Below are positions 14,085 through 22,173 of a stretch of 64,000 nucleotides of DNA, in pieces. Position 1 is the first letter of the stretch. Each line of letters starts with the position of its first letter. The position numbers and the translations under genes were made by a program. This DNA comes from a virus, in IMG/VR virus record IMGVR_UViG_3300028400_000006, positions 1 through 64,000 of that record, one strand, 5' to 3'. Under the pieces are notes generated by a model. The model worked only from the letters and a program-made list of their open reading frames with translations. It was not told the DNA's origin and did no database searches.

Positions 14085-15269
14085 ATGAAGAACGTCAATC
14101 GCGCCCTGTCGCGCATGGTCACGCGTATGCCGCTGCATGCGCAGTTTCTCCTGCGTTATCCCGTGAAAGAGTTGCCGGGCATCGGCACGGCAGGTGTCGG
14201 GCTGGACCGGCGCCGCCGCATGCCGGTGATTCTTGTCGACCCAGAGTTCATGGAACCGCTGTCGGAAGAAGAGTGCATGTTTGTGCTGGCGCATGAAGTG
14301 GAGCACCTGATGCGGCAGCATGTCTACGACCGCATGGAAGGGAAGGACAAGTGGCTGTGGAACCTCGCCACGGATTACGTCATCAACTCGGCGCTGGTGT
14401 CCTATGATCTGCCATCGCCGGTGCCGATACATGACGTTCTGAAGGATCGTCAGCTGCCGATGGGTGCCTGTGTTGGGTGCCCGGGCGGTAGCGTGCGGCT
14501 CATCGAAGAGGAGGTTTACAAGCAATTGTTGGAAGATCCGCCGCAGAGCGAAGGTGGCGTTGGTGGTTTCGATGACCACGATCTATGGGGGGAGATTGAT
14601 GCTCTTCCCGAAGGTGAGCGACAGGAAGTGCGGCGACGCATGGAGGCCGTGGCTAGGGCGGCGTGGCAGGCGGCGCCAGAGAAGGCGCGTGGCAACGCGC
14701 CGGCGGCGCTACGGCGTCTTATTGAGTCGAAGGTTGAGGCCAAGGTGCCATGGCAACAGTTGTTGTCCCGTGTCGTAGCCGAGGTGTCCGCTGGCATCGA
14801 GGACTGGCGCTATTCGCGGCCAAATCTGCCGGCGCTGGCGCGGGATTGTTCCGTTATCATGCCAGGCCGGGTGCATTATGGTGTCAATCGGCTGGCCTTC
14901 GTCGTCGACACCTCCGGCTCCATGGGTAGCCACGAGCTTGGGCAGGCGGCGGCGGAGTTGGCGACGCTGGCGAAGCTGCGGAGCTTTAACGAGGTGGTTC
15001 TGATTGAGGTGGATATGGAGGTACATGCCTCCGAAGCCCTGCGTCCGGAACAGCTGGCGGAGCGCTGTCAGCAGATCGAGTTCCGGGGCGGGGGTGGCAC
15101 CGCCATGCAGCCGGGTCTGGACGCTGCCTACGAGGCAAAGGTGGGCTTGACAGTGGTCTTCACGGATGGCTATTGTGAAGACCACGTGCAAGAGCATGGC
15201 CCGACCGTGTGGTTGACAACGACGGGGAAAGCTCCGCAGGGGGTGCGGTCTATCAGAGTGGAGGTATGA
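14085..15269 (+). CDS. VWA-like protein with N-terminal HExxH metallopeptidase-like domain
   Basis: ATG 14085 follows GAGGAGG. A 394-residue protein. The N-terminal part has HEVEH (residues 70-74) in FVLAHEVEHLMRQH, a zinc-peptidase HExxH motif. The C-terminal part has the MIDAS motif DTSGSMG (275-281), a second block RGGGGTAM and FTDGYCED. This matches the DUF2201-type architecture (metallopeptidase-like domain plus VWA-like domain), which is commonly paired with MoxR ATPases in bacteria and some phages. Peptidase activity is possible since the motif is intact, but is not proven. Confidence 0.8.
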   Translation: MKNVNRALSRMVTRMPLHAQFLLRYPVKELPGIGTAGVGLDRRRRMPVILVDPEFMEPLSEEECMFVLAHEVEHLMRQHVYDRMEGKDKWLWNLATDYVINSALVSYDLPSPVPIHDVLKDRQLPMGACVGCPGGSVRLIEEEVYKQLLEDPPQSEGGVGGFDDHDLWGEIDALPEGERQEVRRRMEAVARAAWQAAPEKARGNAPAALRRLIESKVEAKVPWQQLLSRVVAEVSAGIEDWRYSRPNLPALARDCSVIMPGRVHYGVNRLAFVVDTSGSMGSHELGQAAAELATLAKLRSFNEVVLIEVDMEVHASEALRPEQLAERCQQIEFRGGGGTAMQPGLDAAYEAKVGLTVVFTDGYCEDHVQEHGPTVWLTTTGKAPQGVRSIRVEV

Positions 15270-15362
15270 GAAGATGAATTGAAGGGTGGTGAGGCTGCAG
15301 GCGGAAGTTCGATCCATCAATGCTGCTTGCGCTACTATCCAGAAAGATCAGGAGCGGATCAA

Positions 15363-15788
15363 ATGACCAGAGAAGAGGCGCTAGAGATCGAAAGGAAGCT
15401 GCAGGAGGCTGGCTCTATCTCGGCGTTGGCGGGTGTGCTTGGCGTATCACGCACAACTGCCCACCAACGTCGACGCCTGGCTGAAGCTGTGCTTGGCCGT
15501 TCCTTGGTGTCGCCGGTGCGCGGTGCGACAAAAGCTGCTCTGGCGAAGGCGATTGCGGAGGCGGTGGTGGAGGGCCGCATTGGTCCCTGGTTTGGGGATG
15601 TGGCGAAAGAGTATGATAGCCACGAGCGTTGGGTGCGTGATATAGCCTCCCGTGCCGGCATCAAGCGCAGGTGTGTGTATCTGCCAGAAGAAGTATCTGA
15701 CGCTGCGCTTAGAAATGCTATTCGGGATCTCATCCGTTACACCGGTGTAACTGAAGCGAAATTGGTGCGGCGCATGGAGGGCACGTGA
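15363..15788 (+). CDS. Helix-turn-helix protein, candidate regulator
   Basis: ATG 15363 with AGGAG at 15349-15353; in-frame codons upstream are not needed. 141 residues. Residues ~18-42 (SISALAGVLGVSRTTAHQRR) form a clear helix-turn-helix, and a second possible one spans ~78-100 (FGDVAKEYDSHERWVRDIAS). It is therefore probably a DNA-binding protein. It is the only compact HTH protein in the early region and its own 3' end carries the most perfect palindrome copy, so it is a candidate to bind that element (speculative). Overlaps the next gene as TGATG. Confidence 0.7.
   Translation: MTREEALEIERKLQEAGSISALAGVLGVSRTTAHQRRRLAEAVLGRSLVSPVRGATKAALAKAIAEAVVEGRIGPWFGDVAKEYDSHERWVRDIASRAGIKRRCVYLPEEVSDAALRNAIRDLIRYTGVTEAKLVRRMEGT
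15736..15751. promoter_or_regulatory. 16-bp palindrome copy 12, fully symmetric
   Basis: GTTACACCGGTGTAAC is a perfect 16-bp palindrome, including the centre. It lies in frame in the HTH gene (encoding RYTGV), about 25 bases before the next ribosome binding site. It is the last copy; none is seen in the replication or virion genes. Confidence 0.7.
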
Positions 15789-16024
15789 TGCTTTACTGGG
15801 ATGGTGATGTGATCTGCTATCGGCGCGGGCGAGAAACGATCAGGTTTCCGAAAGAAGCGTCAGATATGCTAATTGATATGCTCCGACGCATGTGCGACAT
15901 CTCTGGTAACTGCCAGGCTATGTTGGATTGGGTACTGGAAAATGGCGAGGTGGATCCAACCAGCAGGTCTATGCTGGTGGATGTGCAGGGTGCGCTAAAA
16001 GAAATAGAGGAGGTGTTGCCTTGA
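15788..16024 (+). CDS. Small early protein (78 aa)
   Basis: ATG 15788 overlaps the previous stop, with GGAGGG upstream. Starts with a beta hairpin-like MLYWDGDVICYRRGRETIRF and continues as helices. No family recognised. Confidence 0.65.
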   Translation: MLYWDGDVICYRRGRETIRFPKEASDMLIDMLRRMCDISGNCQAMLDWVLENGEVDPTSRSMLVDVQGALKEIEEVLP

Positions 16025-16581
16025 ATCCGGCGGAGGTGATGAAGGTGGTGCCGTATGCTTTGGCTAACAGGGATTTGCATGTAACAAACGAGGGTTGGGC
16101 TTGTACTCCTCTTGGGGAGAGCTTTATTGAACTTCCTGTGGGGAAGAAAATTGGCCTTTTTGACGTCGGTGTTGTTGTTCGTGGCATATGGGTGCAGTCA
16201 TCGTGGGGTAGCAGTTTACAACTTCGTCCTTCTTGGGCGTCGTGGCGCCATATTCAGTTAGATGGACAAACACACCGATTGGTGTTTGCTGTTCCTGATG
16301 ATGATACTCTTGTTCGGAAAGTGGCTTATTTTCATTACTATGAAAATATACTTTCGTATGACGATGGTGCAGCCCCATTGGTTTTATATCCTATTCATTC
16401 AGCACCTACAGCGCTTATTAGTCAGGCGTACCGTCAAAGTTGGCGGCAAGTATGTCGATTAAAAGAGTTGACTTCTGGCACGTCACTTTCGCGTGTATCC
16501 CTGATCCACCTGCATGCTGTTCGCCTGGCCTTGAAAGAACGTTTGCAACTGTTGAAGGAGAGGCTCGATGCAGCGGCCTAG
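16021..16581 (+). CDS. Unrecognised protein (about 186 aa)
   Basis: The likely start is TTG 16021, which overlaps the previous stop and has GAGGAGG at 16008-16014; ATG 16039 is the alternative. Rich in aromatic and beta-prone segments (FDVGVVVRGIWVQSSWGSSL, VAYFHYYENIL), with a helical C-terminus. The codons in the middle are more AT-rich than in neighbouring genes, suggesting a separate origin. Ends with TAG, one of the few amber stops in the window. Confidence 0.65.
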   Translation: MNPAEVMKVVPYALANRDLHVTNEGWACTPLGESFIELPVGKKIGLFDVGVVVRGIWVQSSWGSSLQLRPSWASWRHIQLDGQTHRLVFAVPDDDTLVRKVAYFHYYENILSYDDGAAPLVLYPIHSAPTALISQAYRQSWRQVCRLKELTSGTSLSRVSLIHLHAVRLALKERLQLLKERLDAAA

Positions 16582-16963
16582 GCTAATAGACGCCGGCGTA
16601 GTTATGCAGGCAGGGCGAGTAATCGAAGAGTTTTTGTCGCAGGTTCCGGAGGCGAAGCTATTTCTCACGCCACCGGATACGTCGGTGGAGCTGTTTCAGC
16701 GGCGCGCGCGTATACCAGAGATCGCAAAGCAGGTTCATGACGTAAAAGGTAAGCAACGTCTGTCCGCTGCCTTACAAGTGGCGTCCTTCGTTCACGCCCA
16801 GAAGTTTGGCAAAGCGACCGCCGCTGATGAAGTGCGGGTGGCGAACCAGTGGGCGCTGGTCGATGAAGGCATGAAGTATAAGCTCAATGCCTACAAAGAT
16901 TGGTTTCAGCGCATGCAGGATAGCCGTGAGCTCAAGGAAATGCAGCAGTGGGGGTGGGAGTGA
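16568..16963 (+). CDS. Small protein upstream of DNA polymerase (131 aa)
   Basis: ATG 16568 follows GGAGAGG and overlaps the preceding gene by 14 bases. Basic and helical (ELFQRRARIPEIAKQ, KYKLNAYKDWFQRMQ). No family recognised. Its stop overlaps the polymerase start (TGATG), so it is likely co-translated with the polymerase. Confidence 0.65.
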   Translation: MQRPRLIDAGVVMQAGRVIEEFLSQVPEAKLFLTPPDTSVELFQRRARIPEIAKQVHDVKGKQRLSAALQVASFVHAQKFGKATAADEVRVANQWALVDEGMKYKLNAYKDWFQRMQDSRELKEMQQWGWE

Positions 16964-18912
16964 TGAACGTCGTAGCGCCGCTTGATCTCGTGTTGGATTT
17001 TGAGACTTACTGGGACAAGGACTACTCCCTGTCGAAGATGACTACGTACGAATACTTGCTTGACCCCTGTTTTGAAGTGCTTTCTGTGGCGGTTAAACAG
17101 CCAGGCAAAGCTGCCATCGCTGTAGGCGGCGCAGGTAAGGTGAAGGCGCTAATTGACGCTTTGCCGTGGGAGCGTATCCGTCTTATCGGCCACAACCTAC
17201 ATTTTGACGGCGCCGTGCTGAGCTATCATTTCGGCAAGGTGCCGAACCAGTATGTCGACACCATGGGCTTGGCGATGGCGCTGCTAGGTGGGCGCGTCAA
17301 GAATGCGTCCTTGCTGGAAGTGGCGAAGTTCTGCGGGATCGAGGCCAAGAAGCACTCTGGCATTCTCAAATCGACGAAGGGCCGTCGTTGGGGCGATCTG
17401 TCGAATGAGGAGCAGGCGGAACTCCTGCGGTACAACCGGGAAGACGTGGATGTAACCGCTATCGTTTTCGAGAAGTTGTGGTCCTTGTTTCCGATGGGGG
17501 TTGAGTTGGCGTCGATGGACTGGTCTACTCGAGCAGCGTGTAACCCGCAGCTGATGCTTGACGAAGAGACGCTGGAAGAGGAGCTGCTAAACGTCAAGCG
17601 GGAGCGCCTGCGCGTGGTGGCCAAGGCCGGCGTGCCCCGCTCCACCCTGATGTCGAATGAGAAGTTTGCACAGTACCTCAAGGAACTCGGCGTAGAGCCG
17701 CCGACGAAGGTCAACAGCAAAGGCAAGGAGACGTGGGATTTTGCCAAGACGAGCGAGGCATTTCAGGCACTGAAGGAGCATGAAGACGAGCGCGTGCGCG
17801 CCGCTGTCGAGGCACGTTTGACGGTGAAGTCGACGATTGCCGAAACGCGTGCTGCCAAGTTGTTGCGGCTAGCGAAGCTGGGTAAGCCTGTGCCGGCGCC
17901 GCTTTATTACGCTGGCGCCGTCAACACGTTGCGCTTCTCTGGCGCCGGCGGCCTTAATTTCCAAAACCTGCCAAAGTCGGGCCTCATTCGTAAGGCGATC
18001 CGCCCACAACCTGGCCACAAGTTGGTGGTCGTGGACAGCTCCCAAATCGAGCTGCGCATCTGCCACTGGCTGGCCGGTGAGCAGCAGATATTGGATGCCC
18101 TGCAGCAGGGACAAGATGCCTATTCCGAGTTTGCCTCGCATATTTACGGTGTGGCGGTAAACCCGAAAGCCTTCGAGGAAGATGACCCCCGCCACGCGGA
18201 GCATAAGCGCATGCGCCAGATCGGCAAAATTGCCATGCTGGCGCTGCAATACGGCATGGGGGCAGAGAAGTATCGCCAGACGGTGCTCAACTGGACTGGT
18301 ATTGATCTCTCGCTTGATGAGGCGCAACAGGTGGTGAACGTGTTCAGGACACGTTTCCCGCGCATCAAGGGTCTATGGTACGCCATGGACGACATGCTGC
18401 GCCGAGCGGCGCAAGCACAGCCATTCCATGCGCAACCGCTAGGGTATGAACATATACCCATACACTTCTACGTGTCGGATGAGTGGCCGGCGATGGGTAA
18501 TGAACTGCGGGGGCGTATGCCGACGGGTGTCGAGTTCAAGTATCCAGATCTGCAGCTCAATACGACGGCTGGGGAAATCACATACTGGCGCCCCTATCGT
18601 AAAGCGGGAACCGAGCAGCGCATGTATATCTGGGGTGGTGTTCTCGTTGAGAATTGCACGCAGGGGTTGGCAGCGCTTGTGCTTCGCAAGCAGATGGCGG
18701 GCATCATGCACACGTTGATGGAACATGCGCTGCCTCTAGAGTCGATGGTGCTGCAGGTGCATGATGAAGTCGTGCTGTCTGTTCCCGAGCAGTTGGCGGA
18801 GGCTATTTATCAGCAAGTGCTGGCCATCATGTCCGACGCTCCGGCCTGGATGCCAGGTTTGCCGTTGGCAGCGGAGGGCGCCATCGCCGACAATTATGGA
18901 GACGCAAAATGA
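16963..18912 (+). CDS. polA: Family A DNA polymerase with 3'-5' exonuclease
   Basis: A 649-residue replicative polymerase. Proofreading motifs are Exo I DFET (12-15), Exo II GHNLHFDGA (77-85) and Exo III YNREDVD (157-163). Polymerase motif A is VVVDSSQIELR with the catalytic Asp at 358; Ser replaces the usual Tyr of DYSQIELR. Motif B is R418-xxx-K422-xxx-L426-xxx-Y430-G431. Motif C is QVHDEVV with H600/D601/E602. There is no 5'-3' exonuclease domain. Leu426 is the equivalent of E. coli Phe762, and viral metagenome studies link Leu here to slower, often temperate replication. All catalytic residues are present, so the enzyme should be active. Confidence 0.95.
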   Translation: MNVVAPLDLVLDFETYWDKDYSLSKMTTYEYLLDPCFEVLSVAVKQPGKAAIAVGGAGKVKALIDALPWERIRLIGHNLHFDGAVLSYHFGKVPNQYVDTMGLAMALLGGRVKNASLLEVAKFCGIEAKKHSGILKSTKGRRWGDLSNEEQAELLRYNREDVDVTAIVFEKLWSLFPMGVELASMDWSTRAACNPQLMLDEETLEEELLNVKRERLRVVAKAGVPRSTLMSNEKFAQYLKELGVEPPTKVNSKGKETWDFAKTSEAFQALKEHEDERVRAAVEARLTVKSTIAETRAAKLLRLAKLGKPVPAPLYYAGAVNTLRFSGAGGLNFQNLPKSGLIRKAIRPQPGHKLVVVDSSQIELRICHWLAGEQQILDALQQGQDAYSEFASHIYGVAVNPKAFEEDDPRHAEHKRMRQIGKIAMLALQYGMGAEKYRQTVLNWTGIDLSLDEAQQVVNVFRTRFPRIKGLWYAMDDMLRRAAQAQPFHAQPLGYEHIPIHFYVSDEWPAMGNELRGRMPTGVEFKYPDLQLNTTAGEITYWRPYRKAGTEQRMYIWGGVLVENCTQGLAALVLRKQMAGIMHTLMEHALPLESMVLQVHDEVVLSVPEQLAEAIYQQVLAIMSDAPAWMPGLPLAAEGAIADNYGDAK

Positions 18913-19580
18913 CCTTGAACGTGCCTAGCTGGTCCACGTCGACCATCGAGCTATACCACAATTGCCCCTATCGGTATTATCGGCAGCGGGTGAAGAAGGA
19001 CGTGCAGGACAAACCGAACGAGTATGCGGAGTTCGGCACCTATCTGCACCAGCGCATGGAGGACCGGCTGCGTGAAGGACGCCCGTTACCGCAGGATCTT
19101 CTGGTGCAATGCCCGAAATTGGAGGACTATGCGCAGGAGGTTGAAGCTCTGCCGGGCGATAGGATGCTTGAGCATCAGATGGCCATTAATCGGGCACTTA
19201 AGCCGGTGGCGTGGTTCGCCAAGGATGCGTGGGGTAGGGCCATCGCCGACGTGTTGGTGCTGAACAACGACGAAGCGTGGGTGGTTGATTGGAAAACAGG
19301 CAAACCGAAAGATAACCGCCTGCAATCACACATTCTCGCTTTTGTGGCACTATGCACGTTTCCAGCGATACAGACATTGCATGCGTCCTTTGTCTATGTG
19401 AAGCATGGAGTGAAGAAGGAAGAAACATACCGGCGCGCCGATGACATGGTGTTTCTCGCGGACGCCATTTCCGATCAGCTAGCGGATATTTCATTTAGCT
19501 TCGCTAATGGTGGATGGGGAAAGAAACCATCCGGTCTTTGCAAGTGGTGCCCTGTGGAGGAGTGTGAACATCATGGCTGA
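18909..19580 (+). CDS. RecB/Cas4-like PD-(D/E)XK nuclease with Fe-S cluster cysteines
   Basis: ATGA overlap with the polymerase gene. 223 residues. It starts with STIELYHNCPYRYY (Cys19), has GTYLH with His47, Asp114 in IADVLVL, the core VVDWKTGK (Asp127, Lys129) and Gln139. The C-terminus has Cys211, Cys214 and Cys219 in LCKWCPVEECEH. One N-terminal and three C-terminal cysteines around a PD-(D/E)XK core is the iron-sulphur arrangement of Cas4/AddB-type nucleases. A role in DNA replication or recombination is likely given the surrounding genes. Confidence 0.88.
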   Translation: MTLNVPSWSTSTIELYHNCPYRYYRQRVKKDVQDKPNEYAEFGTYLHQRMEDRLREGRPLPQDLLVQCPKLEDYAQEVEALPGDRMLEHQMAINRALKPVAWFAKDAWGRAIADVLVLNNDEAWVVDWKTGKPKDNRLQSHILAFVALCTFPAIQTLHASFVYVKHGVKKEETYRRADDMVFLADAISDQLADISFSFANGGWGKKPSGLCKWCPVEECEHHG

Positions 19581-20241
19581 GCGGTGGACCAAGCAGATGG
19601 ACAACCTGCTTATTGTGCTGCGAGAGCAGGGTTATTCTTTCAGCGCTATTGCGGCGGAATTCACCGCCGTTGGTATACCTCTCGGTAAGAATGCCTGCCT
19701 TGGGCGTTGGCGCCGCCTGCAAGAAGGTGGCGTAATAACGAGTAGTGGCTGTCGAACTACTTACAAAAAGTGGACGCCTGAAGAAGAGGAAAAATTGGTG
19801 TCGCTCCTTATGGACGGTATGACGATACCTGACGCCGCTGCTACGTTGGAGCGTAGCATAACAAGTGTCAGGTCTAAATGGGAAGAGCTTCGCACTCGTA
19901 ATCCAGCTTTGGCCGCACGTAAAAAAGAAGCCGTGGCCAAGCGGAGTAGAACTCCGACCGCGAAGAAAAAAGCACCCAAGCCTCCTGCAATCATTCATGT
20001 TGAGTATGACAATACAGATCGTGGGCCTTGGGTGATGACGCCAGCGGAGCGCCGAGAAACTTATCGGGCAGCGCCGGCGACGCTGATGTATCTATCTGAT
20101 GAGCATCACCTTCCTCCTGATACCGGCGAATGCCATTTCATTTTGGGTAAGGGAGATCAGTGGCGGTATTGTCGTCAGCCGTGTACAGGCTCATATTGCG
20201 CCGAGCACGAAGAGGTATGCTATGGCGGTCAGACAAAATGA
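19573..20241 (+). CDS. gcrA: GcrA-like cell-cycle regulator
   Basis: ATG 19573 overlaps the nuclease gene by 8 bases. 222 residues. The N-terminus (ERWTKQMDNLLIVLREQG, FSAIAAEF, KNACLGRWRRL) follows the GcrA pattern of a Trp-led helix-turn-helix. Residues ~66-110 (KWTPEEEEKLVSLLMDG, SITSVRSKWEEL) look like a second Myb/SANT-type or GcrA-type helical unit. A Lys/Pro-rich linker leads to a Cys/His end (CHFILGK, RYCRQPCTGSYCAEH), as in GcrA. In alphaproteobacteria GcrA activates sigma70 promoters together with CcrM methylation of GANTC. The phage copy may redirect host cell-cycle transcription or activate phage genes. The doubled N-terminal module is unusual. Confidence 0.75.
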   Translation: MAERWTKQMDNLLIVLREQGYSFSAIAAEFTAVGIPLGKNACLGRWRRLQEGGVITSSGCRTTYKKWTPEEEEKLVSLLMDGMTIPDAAATLERSITSVRSKWEELRTRNPALAARKKEAVAKRSRTPTAKKKAPKPPAIIHVEYDNTDRGPWVMTPAERRETYRAAPATLMYLSDEHHLPPDTGECHFILGKGDQWRYCRQPCTGSYCAEHEEVCYGGQTK

Positions 20242-20593
20242 GGCTTTAGTCAAGCGTAAAGTTCGCAAAGTCTTGAAGCAGTATGGAGGTGATGAGGCAT
20301 GGTTCTGTTTTCCGGTAGCGGGACCATACGGGCGCGCTGGGGTGCCGGACATCCTGGCAGTGGTGAACGGGATATTCCTGGCGGTGGAGACAAAGAGCGG
20401 GCGCAACAAGCCGACAGAACTGCAGAAGCAACAGCTGAGAAAAATCCGTATGGCCGGCGGTCTTTCTATGGTGGTGAACGAACAGAACCTTCCCGAATTC
20501 GAGCGGCTGGTTCAGATGGTCGCATCGCAGCCTACGCAGGCGGCGTTGTCATACTTTCAGGGCCGATGGTCGAACTTGACCGAGTTGTTCTGA
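20222..20593 (+). CDS. VRR-NUC-type nuclease
   Basis: ATG 20222 overlaps the GcrA-like gene by 20 bases. 123 residues with GRAGVPDILA (Asp43) and FLAVETKSG (Glu56, Lys58), the D...ExK core of stand-alone VRR-NUC domains, followed by a Gln-rich helix and GGLSMVV. Such small nucleases are common in phage replication operons, where they resolve branched DNA. The nucleotide sequence overlaps the helicase gene by 28 bases. Confidence 0.88.
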   Translation: MAVRQNEALVKRKVRKVLKQYGGDEAWFCFPVAGPYGRAGVPDILAVVNGIFLAVETKSGRNKPTELQKQQLRKIRMAGGLSMVVNEQNLPEFERLVQMVASQPTQAALSYFQGRWSNLTELF

Positions 20594-22173
20594 CTATCGA
20601 TGGAGCGGCGCCGGCGACGCTTGGTGGCAAGCGCGTCGTGCTGATACGCCACGGCCCGGACGAAACGAATGTCCTGCGTAACCTTGGGTGGGATATCGAC
20701 TCACCGGCGCTACATGCGCAACAGGTTTATCGGGGGCCGTTTACGCCGTTTGCGCATCAGCTAGCAACAGTAGCGTTTATGGTGCAGAACGAACGGGGGT
20801 TCGTCCTAAATTCACTAGGTAGTGGTAAGAGCGCCGCCGCTATTTGGGCCTGCAAACTACTGCGCCGCTGTCGGGAGCTAAAGATATCGCGTGGTGTTCG
20901 TGCCGCTCTTATCGTGGCGCCGTTATCGACGCTATGTGATGTGTGGGAAAAAGAGATTAGACGGTTGGATCCAAGTGCCCGTATCCAGATTTTGCACAGC
21001 ACAAAGCGTAAGCGGTTGGCGGCGCTAGGACAAGACGCCGAGTATTACATCATCAACCACGACGGCGTAAAAGTTTTACGTAAAGAGCTTGCTTCGCATT
21101 GGCTGATTGATGCGGTCGTTATCGACGAGGCGACGGCCTTCAAGAACACCCGCACTGATCGATGGCGAGCCATGAACGCCATCGTCAACAATCCGAAGCA
21201 TCAGCGCCGCTGCTGGGCGTTGACCGGCACACCGATGGCGCAGTCGCCGCTGGATGTGTTTGGGCAAGTGCGACTCGTGCGGCCAGATAAGGTGCCCCGT
21301 TACATGTCGACGTTCAGGGATGCGCTGATGTTTCAAGTTAGCCCACATGTGTGGGTGCCGAAAGCTGGTTATTTGGAAACAGTGCGTAACGTTATGCAGC
21401 CGGCTATCCGGGTGGCGAAGGAAGATTGCGTCAGCTTGCCACCCATCACCTACGTCGACCGTATGGCCGATAAGACAAATGAGCAGAAAAAAGCCGAAGA
21501 AGCTCTGCTTAAGGAGTGGATGGCGGTCAAGGGTGAGCAGACCATCACGGCAGTGAACGCCGCCGTGAAGATGAACAAGCTGCTGCAAGTCTACCAGGGT
21601 GTCGTTCTTGATGACCAAAAGGAGCCGGTGGTGCTTGACGCAGCGCCTCGACATGCGCTAGTGTTGGAACTGATAGAGGAAGCGGAGCATGATGTAATCG
21701 TTTTCGTTCCCTATCGTGGCGTCCTTGACAAGTTGTCGGAGACGTTGGCAGAGGCTGGTGTCGAACATGTGGTGGTGCATGGAGGTGTCGGCAGTAAGGA
21801 ACGGGACAAACGGTTTAAGGCGTTTCGTGAAGGTGATGCGCGGGTCCTGCTGGCCCACCCCCGCACGACGTCTCATGGCTTGAGCTTCACCAACGCTGAC
21901 GTTACTATCTGGTACGGTCCAGTGACGTCGGTGGAAACTTATCTCCAGGCCAACCAGCGTATGGCGCGGCCTGGCCAGAAACACAAGATGACGATTTTCC
22001 ATGTTGCCGCAGATAGTCTGGAGCGGCGACTATTCAGCCGCCTTCGTGAAGGGGCGAATGTGCAAGAGGAGCTACTAGCTTCATATCGTGAACTGATGAG
22101 GTGCGATGATGACGACGGTGACAAACAAACTGGCGGAAGCGGCCCGGATTTACCGGGAGGCGAAGCGCATTAA
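20566..22173 (+). CDS. SNF2-type superfamily 2 helicase
   Basis: ATG 20566 is the most plausible start (535 residues); the frame upstream is the shadow of the nuclease gene. Motif I is SLGSGKSA (83-90), motif II VIDEATAFKN (DEAT at 187-190), motif III LTGTPM (219-224). The late motif QANQRMARPGQ matches motif VI of SNF2 proteins. Together with the flanking nucleases this is a typical phage replication or recombination module. It has no fused nuclease domain. Confidence 0.9.
   Translation: MVELDRVVLTIDGAAPATLGGKRVVLIRHGPDETNVLRNLGWDIDSPALHAQQVYRGPFTPFAHQLATVAFMVQNERGFVLNSLGSGKSAAAIWACKLLRRCRELKISRGVRAALIVAPLSTLCDVWEKEIRRLDPSARIQILHSTKRKRLAALGQDAEYYIINHDGVKVLRKELASHWLIDAVVIDEATAFKNTRTDRWRAMNAIVNNPKHQRRCWALTGTPMAQSPLDVFGQVRLVRPDKVPRYMSTFRDALMFQVSPHVWVPKAGYLETVRNVMQPAIRVAKEDCVSLPPITYVDRMADKTNEQKKAEEALLKEWMAVKGEQTITAVNAAVKMNKLLQVYQGVVLDDQKEPVVLDAAPRHALVLELIEEAEHDVIVFVPYRGVLDKLSETLAEAGVEHVVVHGGVGSKERDKRFKAFREGDARVLLAHPRTTSHGLSFTNADVTIWYGPVTSVETYLQANQRMARPGQKHKMTIFHVAADSLERRLFSRLREGANVQEELLASYRELMRCDDDDGDKQTGGSGPDLPGGEAH

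Noticed and set aside
15300-15345. GTTCGATCC resembling a tRNA T-loop
   Set aside because: No matching T-stem, anticodon arm or acceptor stem could be built around it.
17449-17460. Half-sites of the 16-bp palindrome in polA, and others near 2211, 21300, 57227 and 60310
   Set aside because: Only one arm is present in each, as expected by chance in a sequence of this length.
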